49,785 nt of DNA from Opitutaceae bacterium. GTDB taxonomy: Bacteria > Verrucomicrobiota > Verrucomicrobiia > Opitutales > Opitutaceae. The stretch is from the NCBI GenBank assembly GCA_002694885.1, contig NZNM01000120.1, positions 1 to 49,785 of the forward strand, given 5' to 3'. This document shows positions 9,799 to 17,505 of the stretch, in pieces (the stretch's first letter is position 1; every line of letters starts with the position of its first letter). Below the pieces are notes generated by a model, which was not told the origin of the DNA, did no database searches, and worked only from the letters and a program-made list of their open reading frames with translations. Position numbers and translations under genes: made by a program.

Positions 9799-10386
9799 AT
9801 GGTTCTATTGATAGATAACTACGATTCGTTTACCTATAATCTTTTTCAGTATATATCGTCGATTGAGAACGACGTTGTAGTTGTGCAGAATGACAAGATC
9901 GCCATAGCGGATATTCAAGGGATGGCTCCGAGCCTGATAGTATTGTCTCCCGGTCCTGGGAGGCCCGAGTCGGCGGGTATTTGCGTTGAGGCTATTAAAG
10001 CGTATCAAGGTAGTACGCCGATATTGGGCGTCTGTTTAGGTATGCAAGCGATAGCCCTTTCCCAGGGAGCGCGGATAGTAAAGGCACGCGCGCCCATGCA
10101 TGGAAAAACGTGCCTGGTATTTCATAAAGAAAGACGGCTATTTAAGGATCTGCCCAGATCGTTTACAGCGACTCGATATCATTCGCTTGTTGCCGAAAGA
10201 AGTTCCTTGCCCGAATCGCTTGTAGTAGACGCGGAATCAGAAGATGGCGAAATTATGGCTCTATCCCATCGAACTCATCCACTCTGGGGAGTCCAGTTTC
10301 ATCCTGAAGCGCTGCTGACGGAAAATGGTATGGAGTTGTTGCGAAACGCGGTCGATCTAGCCCAAAAATGCCAAATCACTGCATAG
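9799..10386 (+). CDS. pabA: Aminodeoxychorismate/anthranilate synthase glutamine amidotransferase subunit
   Basis: Class I glutamine amidotransferase, 195 residues, that releases ammonia from glutamine and passes it to PabB. It starts IDNYDSFTYNLFQYI, has the oxyanion segment SPGPGRP, the nucleophile Cys79 in LGVCLGMQ, and the His-Glu pair in GVQFHPEA. By sequence PabA and TrpG are hard to separate and many bacteria use one protein for both; the immediate overlap with pabB (19 bp) and the folate genes favours PabA, possibly amphibolic. No trp gene is in the window. Confidence 0.95.
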   Translation: MVLLIDNYDSFTYNLFQYISSIENDVVVVQNDKIAIADIQGMAPSLIVLSPGPGRPESAGICVEAIKAYQGSTPILGVCLGMQAIALSQGARIVKARAPMHGKTCLVFHKERRLFKDLPRSFTATRYHSLVAERSSLPESLVVDAESEDGEIMALSHRTHPLWGVQFHPEALLTENGMELLRNAVDLAQKCQITA

Positions 10387-11765
10387 ATGCATTAGAGAAA
10401 CTGGAGTTGAGCGTCGATCCGGAAGCTTTACTCGATCAAGTGGAGCAGCATCCTGGAGCTATCCTCTTGGACAGCGTCTCGCGTGGTTATGGACTTGGTC
10501 GATTTTCGATATTCGCATGTTTTCCGAGAAAGGAGATTATTGGATACGGAGATCGAATCGAAATCATTTCGCGAAATGGATCTGAAATCATCCAAGCTGA
10601 TCCAATTGAGTATCTCCGTTCTGAAATCGAAGTGTCAGCGCGAGAAGCTTCTTGGGACAGCCCGATTCCGCTGCCAAGTGGGGCTCTGGGTTATTTCGCA
10701 TATGATTTCGGAAGGCGATTGCGCAAATCGATACTGCGATACGATGAGAATCGCGATTCGCCAGACATGAGATTCGGCCTGTACGATGCAGTACTGATTT
10801 GGGACCATTCAAACGGAGATCTCTTCGTAGCTAGAAATCCCAATAGAGAAGATGCAGTCGAAGTAGCTGATCAATTAAAGGGTATCCTTCTAGATAGTAA
10901 ATCGGACAAAGCTGACGGCGTGTTTGAAGTGGGAGCATTAAGCTGTGACTATACTCGCGAAGACTACCTCGATCGAGTGGAAGAAGTAAGGCGACTGATT
11001 GTCGAAGGAGAAATATATCAGGCTAATTTGTCCCGTCGTTACGATGCGGCTTTTCAAGGAAGCTCAGCCGCTCTCTACCGTCGTTTGCGAAAGGAGAACC
11101 CGGCCCCTTATTCTGCGTTTATGAATTTTGGTGACGAAATTATCCTTTCTACGTCTCCGGAGCGTTTTTTTTATTGTCGTGATGGGAGAGCCAATACGCG
11201 CCCAATAAAGGGTACGAGGCCTAGAGGGCAGACTGGCGAGGAACAGTCTAGATTGGAAAAGGAGCTGGCAAGTTCCGAAAAAGATCAGGCCGAACTGCTT
11301 ATGATTGTCGATCTTGAGCGCAATGATTTAGGACGCGTTTGCGAGATAGGATCAATTCGAGTTGATGATCTCTTTGCTCTGGAGAACTATGCATCGGTTA
11401 TCCATCAAACGGCTTCTGTATCGGGTAGCCTGGCTTCTGACAAGGATGCTTTGGACTGCCTGGCTGCGATGTTTCCGGGCGGATCAATTACTGGGGCCCC
11501 TAAGATTCGGGCCATGGAGGCGCTTGATACGATTGAATCGAATCGTCGGGGGATATATACCGGTTCGATAGGCTATTTGGGGAGTGACGGCAGCGCTGAT
11601 TTCAACATAGCGATCCGCACGTTACGGATTTCCGAGGGCCGTGTAGCTTTCAATGTAGGAGGAGGCATTGTGTGGGATAGTATTCCAGAAAACGAATACG
11701 AAGAAACGTTGCATAAGGCAAAAGCGATTTTGAAGGCTCTGAGGAAGTGTACTGATGGCAGATAG
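10368..11765 (+). CDS. pabB: Aminodeoxychorismate synthase component I
   Basis: Chorismate-using enzyme of 465 residues that makes 4-amino-4-deoxychorismate with PabA. The signature PIKGTRPRG contains Lys281, the lysine that distinguishes aminodeoxychorismate synthase from anthranilate synthase, which has alanine there (PIAGT). The chorismate-binding core SVSGSL, MFPGGSITGAPKIRAM and GIYTGSIGYLG is intact. The ATG lies 19 bp inside pabA and the stop is 11 bp inside pabC, so translation of the three pab genes is likely coupled. The order pabA-pabB-pabC gives the complete route from chorismate to p-aminobenzoate. Confidence 0.96.
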   Translation: MPNHCIDALEKLELSVDPEALLDQVEQHPGAILLDSVSRGYGLGRFSIFACFPRKEIIGYGDRIEIISRNGSEIIQADPIEYLRSEIEVSAREASWDSPIPLPSGALGYFAYDFGRRLRKSILRYDENRDSPDMRFGLYDAVLIWDHSNGDLFVARNPNREDAVEVADQLKGILLDSKSDKADGVFEVGALSCDYTREDYLDRVEEVRRLIVEGEIYQANLSRRYDAAFQGSSAALYRRLRKENPAPYSAFMNFGDEIILSTSPERFFYCRDGRANTRPIKGTRPRGQTGEEQSRLEKELASSEKDQAELLMIVDLERNDLGRVCEIGSIRVDDLFALENYASVIHQTASVSGSLASDKDALDCLAAMFPGGSITGAPKIRAMEALDTIESNRRGIYTGSIGYLGSDGSADFNIAIRTLRISEGRVAFNVGGGIVWDSIPENEYEETLHKAKAILKALRKCTDGR

Positions 11766-12597
11766 AATTGTTCTAAATGGAGAATTGGTGGAGCAAGGCG
11801 AAATATCCCTGCCGGTCAATAGCGAAGGGTTGTCCTATGGATACGGCTTGTTCGAAACGATCAAAATTCGGGATGGGCGACTTTGTTTCTTCAATGAACA
11901 CTGCGAGAGGCACAAAGCTAGCGTGTTTGCTGCTGGTATGAGTCTTGGCTTTTCGAACAAGGATCTCTTCTGGCAGGCAAGGTCTCTTATCGAGGCTTCG
12001 AGTGTTGTGGATGGCGCTCTTAAGATTGTCACCGCTAAATCGGGTTCAAAGAATCTAACGTATCTCCATTTCAAGCGCACGTCTAAGATAGACAATCAAA
12101 GACCGACGCGTATCCGATTGTCGTCTTTGGTGAAAGGCTCCTCTGCGTTTACGGTTAAACACAAAACTTTAAATTACATGGACAATATAAGCGAGCTATC
12201 ATTGGCGGAAGAACATGGCTTTGATGAATGTCTGTTCACTAACGAGCGTGGTGAATTGACGGAATGCAGCATGGCGAATATCTTTTTTGAAAGATCCGGC
12301 GCTATTCAGACCCCCTCGCTAGATTGTGGGCTCCTTGATGGAATCGTTAGAGCTAAAGTTATCAAGATTGCGAAAGAATCCGGACTCTCAGTCCTGGAAA
12401 GCAAGTTTTATCCGGAGGACCTGGAGGACTCGGAACGGGTCTTTATTACGAGTTCCGGAAAAGGAATTGCTCCGGTGGAGGAAGTGGATTTTGGGAGAAT
12501 CCTGCGTTTCGATGACGAGGTAAGTGGCGTTGTAAAAGTCCTGTCATCCCGGTTTGATGAATTGGAGAGAGAAAGCCTCGGGCAATACGCTGAATAG
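11755..12597 (+). CDS. pabC: 4-Amino-4-deoxychorismate lyase (class IV PLP enzyme)
   Basis: PLP-dependent lyase that splits aminodeoxychorismate into p-aminobenzoate and pyruvate, 280 residues. The fold matches class IV aminotransferases: SYGYGLFETIKI near residue 27, the PLP lysine probably Lys137 in KTLNYMDN, and the region NERGELTECSMANIFF. Branched-chain and D-amino-acid aminotransferases share the fold, but the setting directly after pabAB decides for PabC. The start ATG overlaps pabB by 11 bp and the 3' end may overlap folP by about 40 bp. Confidence 0.93.
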   Translation: MADRIVLNGELVEQGEISLPVNSEGLSYGYGLFETIKIRDGRLCFFNEHCERHKASVFAAGMSLGFSNKDLFWQARSLIEASSVVDGALKIVTAKSGSKNLTYLHFKRTSKIDNQRPTRIRLSSLVKGSSAFTVKHKTLNYMDNISELSLAEEHGFDECLFTNERGELTECSMANIFFERSGAIQTPSLDCGLLDGIVRAKVIKIAKESGLSVLESKFYPEDLEDSERVFITSSGKGIAPVEEVDFGRILRFDDEVSGVVKVLSSRFDELERESLGQYAE

Positions 12598-13459
12598 ACT
12601 GGAATTCGAGGAAGTGGATCCGATCACCAAAAACCAGATGGGAACTTTGAAGCTTGGAGAAAAGGAATGGGCGCTTGGAAAGCGTTGCGGAGTCTTTGGA
12701 GTGTTAAATATTACGCCTGATAGTTTTTCGGATGGAGGGCAGTATATTGATCTTGGAGAGGCGATTCTGAAGGGGGAGTCGTTAGCCAAAGAGGGAGCCG
12801 ATGTAATTGATATAGGAGGGGAATCAACCAGGCCTGGATTTGAAGAAGTTTCTGTTGAGAGTGAGATCAATCGTGTAGTTCCTGTCATCGAAACACTATC
12901 TAGAAAACCGGATTTTCCAATCATATCAATCGATACGACCAAGCCCGAAGTCGCTCAGGCGGCGGTAGCCGCAGGTGCGAGAATCGTTAATGACATTTGG
13001 GGATTTCAGAGGAACCCTGAAATCGCTGAAATCGTGGCGGGAAGTGAAGCTTCTTGTGTGCTCATGCATAATTCTAGGGGAGGTTGGCTAAGAGATTCCA
13101 CCTTGGATTCGATAAAAGCGTATTGGCACATATCAATAAACGTCGCCATGGAGCGAGGGGTCGAAGAGAAACGGATTATACTCGATCCAGGTGTTGGATT
13201 CACGGATACGAGAACGCAAGATATCGAAATCATAAATGGTTTAAGCGAACTTAGAAGTTTAGGGTTTCCTATTTTGCTGGGAGCCTCGCGAAAACGTGTA
13301 GCAGGAGAAGCTCTGGGGCTTGACATCGATGAGAGGCTGGAAACGACGTTGGCAATATCGGCACTGGCGATTGATCGAGGCGTGGATTTTATTCGCGTTC
13401 ATGATGCGATGGAAAATGTAAGGGTCGCCCGGATACTTGAAGTTTTAAAGAACTGTTAG
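12557..13459 (+). CDS. folP: Dihydropteroate synthase
   Basis: Condenses 6-hydroxymethyl-dihydropterin pyrophosphate with p-aminobenzoate to dihydropteroate; it is the sulfonamide target. The signature VLNITPDSFSDGG and IDIGGESTRPG lie in the N-terminal third, ISIDTTKPEVA and NDIWGF in the middle, and DPGVGFTDT plus LLGASRKR near the end, so all pterin and pABA loops are present. The start is uncertain: ATG 12557 (used here) overlaps pabC by 41 bp, TTG 12554 is next to it, and ATG 12638 would give 273 residues and fits family lengths better. None has a clear Shine-Dalgarno. Confidence 0.95.
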   Translation: MNWREKASGNTLNRLEFEEVDPITKNQMGTLKLGEKEWALGKRCGVFGVLNITPDSFSDGGQYIDLGEAILKGESLAKEGADVIDIGGESTRPGFEEVSVESEINRVVPVIETLSRKPDFPIISIDTTKPEVAQAAVAAGARIVNDIWGFQRNPEIAEIVAGSEASCVLMHNSRGGWLRDSTLDSIKAYWHISINVAMERGVEEKRIILDPGVGFTDTRTQDIEIINGLSELRSLGFPILLGASRKRVAGEALGLDIDERLETTLAISALAIDRGVDFIRVHDAMENVRVARILEVLKNC

Positions 13460-13460
13460 T

Positions 13461-13826
13461 ATGGATACCGTTATTCTGAATCGTATAGAACTTATGGGGT
13501 CGATTGGCGTAGCCCCAGAGGAAAAATCAAGTAAACAGCGATACTGGATTACCATTGAGCTAGACGCCGACTTGCGTCGGTCTGGTGAGACCGATCAACT
13601 AGAAGATACGATTGATTATGCGGAGGTATTCAAAATATGCGAACAGCAGATGCAAAGGAGTAGCGTTGACTTGCTTGAGGCGTTCGCGGAGGAGCTCGCC
13701 AAACGGTTATTAGGGCGATTTTCGAAAACTGAAAGAGTAATGGTGGAAATTTTGAAGCCCGATGCGCCCGTAGAGGGCGCTTTTGATTCCATGGGTGTAC
13801 GAATAGTCAGAAGGAGAAGTGGTTAG
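13461..13826 (+). CDS. folB: Dihydroneopterin aldolase
   Basis: Cleaves 7,8-dihydroneopterin to 6-hydroxymethyl-dihydropterin and glycolaldehyde. The 121-residue length is standard. Family marks are the start LNRIELMGSIGVAPEE, DTIDYAEVF, LLEAFAEELA, and the catalytic lysine in ILKPDAPVEG. The ATG follows the folP stop by 1 bp and the end overlaps folK by 8 bp. It supplies the direct substrate of the next enzyme. Confidence 0.94.
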   Translation: MDTVILNRIELMGSIGVAPEEKSSKQRYWITIELDADLRRSGETDQLEDTIDYAEVFKICEQQMQRSSVDLLEAFAEELAKRLLGRFSKTERVMVEILKPDAPVEGAFDSMGVRIVRRRSG

Positions 13827-14667
13827 GGCTTATTTGAGTATTGGGAGTAATCTAGGAGATCGAGCTGGTTACTTGAAAAATGGAGTAGCCACCATCGACT
13901 CTTTCGAAGGGATTTCAGTAAAACAGGTATCTCCGGTTTATCGAACGAAGCCGATAGGCCCTATCGAGCAATCGGACTTCTTTAATGCGATTGTTGAAAT
14001 TGAAACTTCATTGGAACCCGAATTCCTATTGAAAAGGCTTCTGCAGATTGAGTGCAAATTTGGTAGAGTACGTAATGGAAGGTGGGGGCCACGGACACTT
14101 GATCTAGATATAATCCTTTTCGGAGAAAGAGCTAGGAAATCGCCAAATTTGGAGATTCCCCATCCAAGAGCGATCGAGCGGGCTTTCGTTCTTCAACCTC
14201 TTAAGGATATCGCGCCAAACGTTTCTATCGAGGGAGGCAGTTTAGAATCGGCATTGGATAGAATTGGAATCGATGGAGTTCATCGCTTAATAGATTTCGA
14301 CCGTATCCAAACAGTGGGTGTGCTTGGGGCTAGCTCGAATCCAGACCGGTATGCTTATCTGGTTTTAAATCTACTTGTTGAAAAAGGATTTTCGGTATTT
14401 CCAGTATCCTTACGAGAATCGTCTATCTTAGGAATTCCTTGCGGTCGCTCGATTTCGGATAGCGAATCTCAAGTAGAAACCGTCACGCTATATCTCTCGC
14501 CGCAGCGTCAAGAAAGTGTGATCGACGAGTTGATAGCGGCAATGCCACAAAGGGTGATTTTCAATCCTGGAACTGAGTCGGCTGAAAATAGAAGAAAACT
14601 GGAAAAGGCGGGGATAGAGTGCGTCGAAGCCTGCACGGTGGTGATGCTTCAAACCGATCAGTTTTGA
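13819..14667 (+). CDS. folK: HPPK fused to a CoA-binding (YccU-type) domain
   Basis: The first 155 or so residues are 6-hydroxymethyl-dihydropterin pyrophosphokinase: AYLSIGSNLGDR, SPVYRTKPIGP, FFNAIVEIET, RNGRWGPRTLDLDIILFG and IPHPRAIERAFVLQPL. It transfers pyrophosphate from ATP to the pterin for FolP. The remaining 125 residues form a second domain with a Rossmann start TVGVLGASSNPDRYAY, then VIFNPGTES and EACTVVMLQTDQF, matching the CoA_binding_2/YccU family, usually a separate small protein. HPPK alone is about 160 residues, so this is a real two-domain frame with no stop between. Start is GTG with AAGGAG only 2 nt upstream. The role of the added domain is unknown; it may merely share a transcript-turned-fusion or tie folate flux to CoA status. 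Confidence 0.93.
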   Translation: MVRAYLSIGSNLGDRAGYLKNGVATIDSFEGISVKQVSPVYRTKPIGPIEQSDFFNAIVEIETSLEPEFLLKRLLQIECKFGRVRNGRWGPRTLDLDIILFGERARKSPNLEIPHPRAIERAFVLQPLKDIAPNVSIEGGSLESALDRIGIDGVHRLIDFDRIQTVGVLGASSNPDRYAYLVLNLLVEKGFSVFPVSLRESSILGIPCGRSISDSESQVETVTLYLSPQRQESVIDELIAAMPQRVIFNPGTESAENRRKLEKAGIECVEACTVVMLQTDQF

Positions 14668-14741
14668 AGGCTGAGGTAGAAATGCAAACCAGGTATTTGT
14701 CGGATATAGATCTCCGGATGACCAGCGGATTAGAAGACTGG

Positions 14742-14758
14742 AAGCGAGAACCGCTTTT
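14742..14758 (+). terminator. Weak terminator-like hairpin after folK
   Basis: A 5-bp stem AAGCG/CGCTT with a 5-nt loop followed by TTTT lies 75 bp after folK, at the convergent border with the pseudopilin gene. The stem is short, so this is tentative. Confidence 0.3.
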
Positions 14759-15236
14759 AGTCGGCGATCACCCAAAAGTAGCGATCGTCTGCTAGCTTTC
14801 GGAACTGACCAGTAGCCAAGTTTTCGTCGTCAATAATTTCGTCGGTTTTGGCCAAATCTTCCTCATCTAAGGTTGGAGAAACGACACCGACAGCCGATGT
14901 GACTCCGCTATCGAATTGCTCGAAGTCCCAGCGACCTCCCATTGGCGTTGCTGACTCGAAGAAGCGCTCCGAAAAATAGCCTAGCATTTCGTTTGGAAAG
15001 CTACCTGAAGTTGTGTCAGGTGGCCACAATCCTGATTCGAGGATATAGGTCTCAGAAGCCGTCGCTAGCGTTCTGATATCTCGACCCAAGGCAGCGGATC
15101 TCCAGTTTCGAGTTACTTTCAGAAACGTGGGGACGGCGAGCGCTGCTAGAAGTCCGATAACGGTAAGGACGATTAGCAGTTCGATGAGGGTGAAGCCTCG
15201 CTTGGATCGTTTGATGCTTCGCTTCGCGGAAATCAT
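14757..15236 (-). CDS. Type IV pilin-like / type II pseudopilin
   Basis: Exported protein of 159 residues with a classic prepilin leader: basic residues, then KRGFTLIELLIVLTVIGLLA, with cleavage by prepilin peptidase expected between Gly and Phe and the +5 Glu present. The hydrophobic helix is followed by a soluble C-terminal domain with aromatic residues (WPPDTTSG, GGRWDFEQFD, RYFWVIAD) typical of small pseudopilins. It is a single gene with no secretion partners beside it. Many such orphan pseudopilins are usual in Verrucomicrobiota. Upstream (15237-15478) a 9-bp hairpin with one G-U pair (ACCACGACC/GGTTGTGGT) is visible but has no T-run. Confidence 0.9.
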   Translation of the reverse strand: MISAKRSIKRSKRGFTLIELLIVLTVIGLLAALAVPTFLKVTRNWRSAALGRDIRTLATASETYILESGLWPPDTTSGSFPNEMLGYFSERFFESATPMGGRWDFEQFDSGVTSAVGVVSPTLDEEDLAKTDEIIDDENLATGQFRKLADDRYFWVIAD

Positions 15237-15478
15237 TTCAGTTTTGGTCTATTGTTGGAAGAGGATGCTAATCTGGGTTTGGCCAAGTACTCGTGTTGTT
15301 GGCTTTGTAACGGTGGTTAGTCTCCCAGTTGTCAGGTAAAAATGACTGCTTGCATAAAATAGTAACCATCATGAGGGATACCACGACCATCCATAGGTTG
15401 TGGTCTCTACCTGGCCTATAGAGAGTTAGGACCGATTGGATTCAGTTCTCTACTAGGTAGGGGGGACCTTGGCATGGA

Positions 15479-17338
15479 TCAGTCGAAAGTATCCGGGACC
15501 TGTGGAGCCTGGCTAATTGCTTCAAGTTCCTCCCAGCGTTTGAAAATTCTCTCAGTTTCAATCTCGATCGTAGCAAGTTCTTCCTTGGCAGCTTCGGCGA
15601 ATGTCGGATCGGATTGAAACGTAGAAGGATCAGCCAACTGGCGGGCGATTTCTTCTTTGCGTTGATCGAGATCCTCGATCTTCACTGGAATGGATTCGAG
15701 CTCAATTCTTTCGGCCTTCAGAAGGCGTCGTGTTCGCTGTTTCCAATCCTTGGATTTAGGCTTATGGGGTTTGTCTGGCACTGGGTTAAGCTTTTGCGAT
15801 CGAGCGAGCCAGTCATCATATCCACCAGAGAATTCTGCGATTTCTCCTTTAGAATTAATGACGATCAAATGGGTGACCGTATTCTCCAAGAAGGAACGAT
15901 CGTGACTCACGATTAACAGCGTTCCTGGGAAATCGCATATTTGTTCTTCAAGCGTCTCCAAAGTCTCGAGATCGAGATCGTTGGTCGGCTCGTCGAGAAC
16001 CAATAAGTTGGCGGGACGGGAAAACAGTTTGGCGAGTTGAAGCCGATTTCGCTCGCCACCGGAGAGTGTCTTGATGGAAGAAAGCGCTTTGTCGGGAGTG
16101 AAAAGGAAGTCCTGGAGATAGGAAATGGCGTGTTTTTGTTTCCCGTGAACGGATATCGTTTCCTTTCCATCAGCGAGATTCTCAAGAACTGTCGCGTCCT
16201 CATCGAACTGTTCTCTTAGCTGGTCGAAATAAGCGACTTGCAGCTTGGTTCCGCGTTCGATGTATCCCGATGAGGCTGAATTTTGACCCAGCAGAGCTTT
16301 AATCAACGTGGTTTTTCCAGATCCATTGGGGCCAACTACTCCGATGCGGTCACCACGATAGATTTCCAGAGAGAATGGTTGCAGAATTTTTCGACCTGAG
16401 ATTTCAATTTCAGCGTTTTTCGCCCAGATGACCTTTCTTCCGGATTGATGTGAAGCGTGGCTCTCTAGCTTTGCGCTGCCTTGGCGGATACGACGATTGG
16501 CCTGTCGCTGCCGCATCTCCTTTAGAGCTTTTACTCTGCCTTCATTCCGGCTCCGCCTTGCTTTGATTCCTCGTCGCAACCAAGCTTCTTCTTTCGACAG
16601 CTTTTTTTCAAAAGCTTGTTGGTTCTTCGCTTCCGCTTCTAGCAAATCGGATTTTCTCGAAAGGTAGTTATCGTAGTCACATCGAAAGCTGCGGACGTTT
16701 CCCAAATCAATCTCAACGATTCGGGTTGAAAGGCTGCGTATCATGGATCTGTCATGAGTCACGAAAATCACCGTTGCGTTGCGTTTACGCAGGTAGGTTT
16801 CCATCCAAGCAATTGAATTGATGTCCATGTGATTGGTGGGCTCATCCAAGGCGAGTATAGCGGGATCGTCTACCAATGCTTTTCCCAGCAGGGCTCGCCG
16901 TTTCATGCCGCCTGACAGTTCATCGAAGCGAGCGGATGGGCTGAGCTCTAGCTCTTGAACCACACGTTCGATACGTTGCTCCATTTTCCATTGTCGATCC
17001 TCGTCGATTGAGTATGCGATATCTTTGCCTTTGAGGGCTTGGCATGGAGCGATTCCATCACTTCCGTAGCCTTCGGCGACTATTTCGGATACCGATTTGC
17101 CGGTATTGGCCGGAATATCTTGACGAAGAATGGCAGGTTTCCCCCCTTGCGGAAAGTTGACGGTCCCTGAATTCGGAGCTAAATCGCCCACGATGGTTTT
17201 GAGTAGAGTTGTTTTTCCCGAGCCGTTTCTGCCGAGCACGCATACTCTCTCTTTCGCGTCTATGTTTAGCGTTACTGAATCCAGTATAGGAGATCCGCTC
17301 AACTTAATTGAAACATCTGATAGACTGAGAACAGGCAT
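15479..17338 (-). CDS. uup: ABC-F ATPase, Uup-like
   Basis: Soluble tandem ATPase of 619 residues without membrane domains; ABC-F proteins act on the ribosome. The first ATPase has GRNGSGKTTLL, LSGGMKRRALLGKAL and LALDEPTNHMDI; the second has GPNGSGKTTLI, LSGGERNRLQLAKLF and LVLDEPTNDLDLETLE, with switch histidines in FVTHDRS and IVSHDRSFL. A linker rich in Arg/Lys (about 230-300) and a charged coiled-coil C-terminal extension (about 545-615) fit Uup, which binds DNA in E. coli. The start at ATG 17338 fits the family (MPVLSLSDVSIKLSG); a longer frame would add 13 residues unlike the family. Confidence 0.93.
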   Translation of the reverse strand: MPVLSLSDVSIKLSGSPILDSVTLNIDAKERVCVLGRNGSGKTTLLKTIVGDLAPNSGTVNFPQGGKPAILRQDIPANTGKSVSEIVAEGYGSDGIAPCQALKGKDIAYSIDEDRQWKMEQRIERVVQELELSPSARFDELSGGMKRRALLGKALVDDPAILALDEPTNHMDINSIAWMETYLRKRNATVIFVTHDRSMIRSLSTRIVEIDLGNVRSFRCDYDNYLSRKSDLLEAEAKNQQAFEKKLSKEEAWLRRGIKARRSRNEGRVKALKEMRQRQANRRIRQGSAKLESHASHQSGRKVIWAKNAEIEISGRKILQPFSLEIYRGDRIGVVGPNGSGKTTLIKALLGQNSASSGYIERGTKLQVAYFDQLREQFDEDATVLENLADGKETISVHGKQKHAISYLQDFLFTPDKALSSIKTLSGGERNRLQLAKLFSRPANLLVLDEPTNDLDLETLETLEEQICDFPGTLLIVSHDRSFLENTVTHLIVINSKGEIAEFSGGYDDWLARSQKLNPVPDKPHKPKSKDWKQRTRRLLKAERIELESIPVKIEDLDQRKEEIARQLADPSTFQSDPTFAEAAKEELATIEIETERIFKRWEELEAISQAPQVPDTFD

Positions 17339-17505
17339 AATTCTTGGAAATAGAATGCAGGCATGAAGATGGGGCAATGCAAGCCATACGAGCTGGTTTG
17401 AACATATAGGTAGATAGACGCTCCATTTGGGAAGCGGAGATCTTTAGCTTGAAAGGCAATGAGGCGTCGATCACTCCTAGTAGGCCCGTTTAAAACTCTC
17501 ATATT

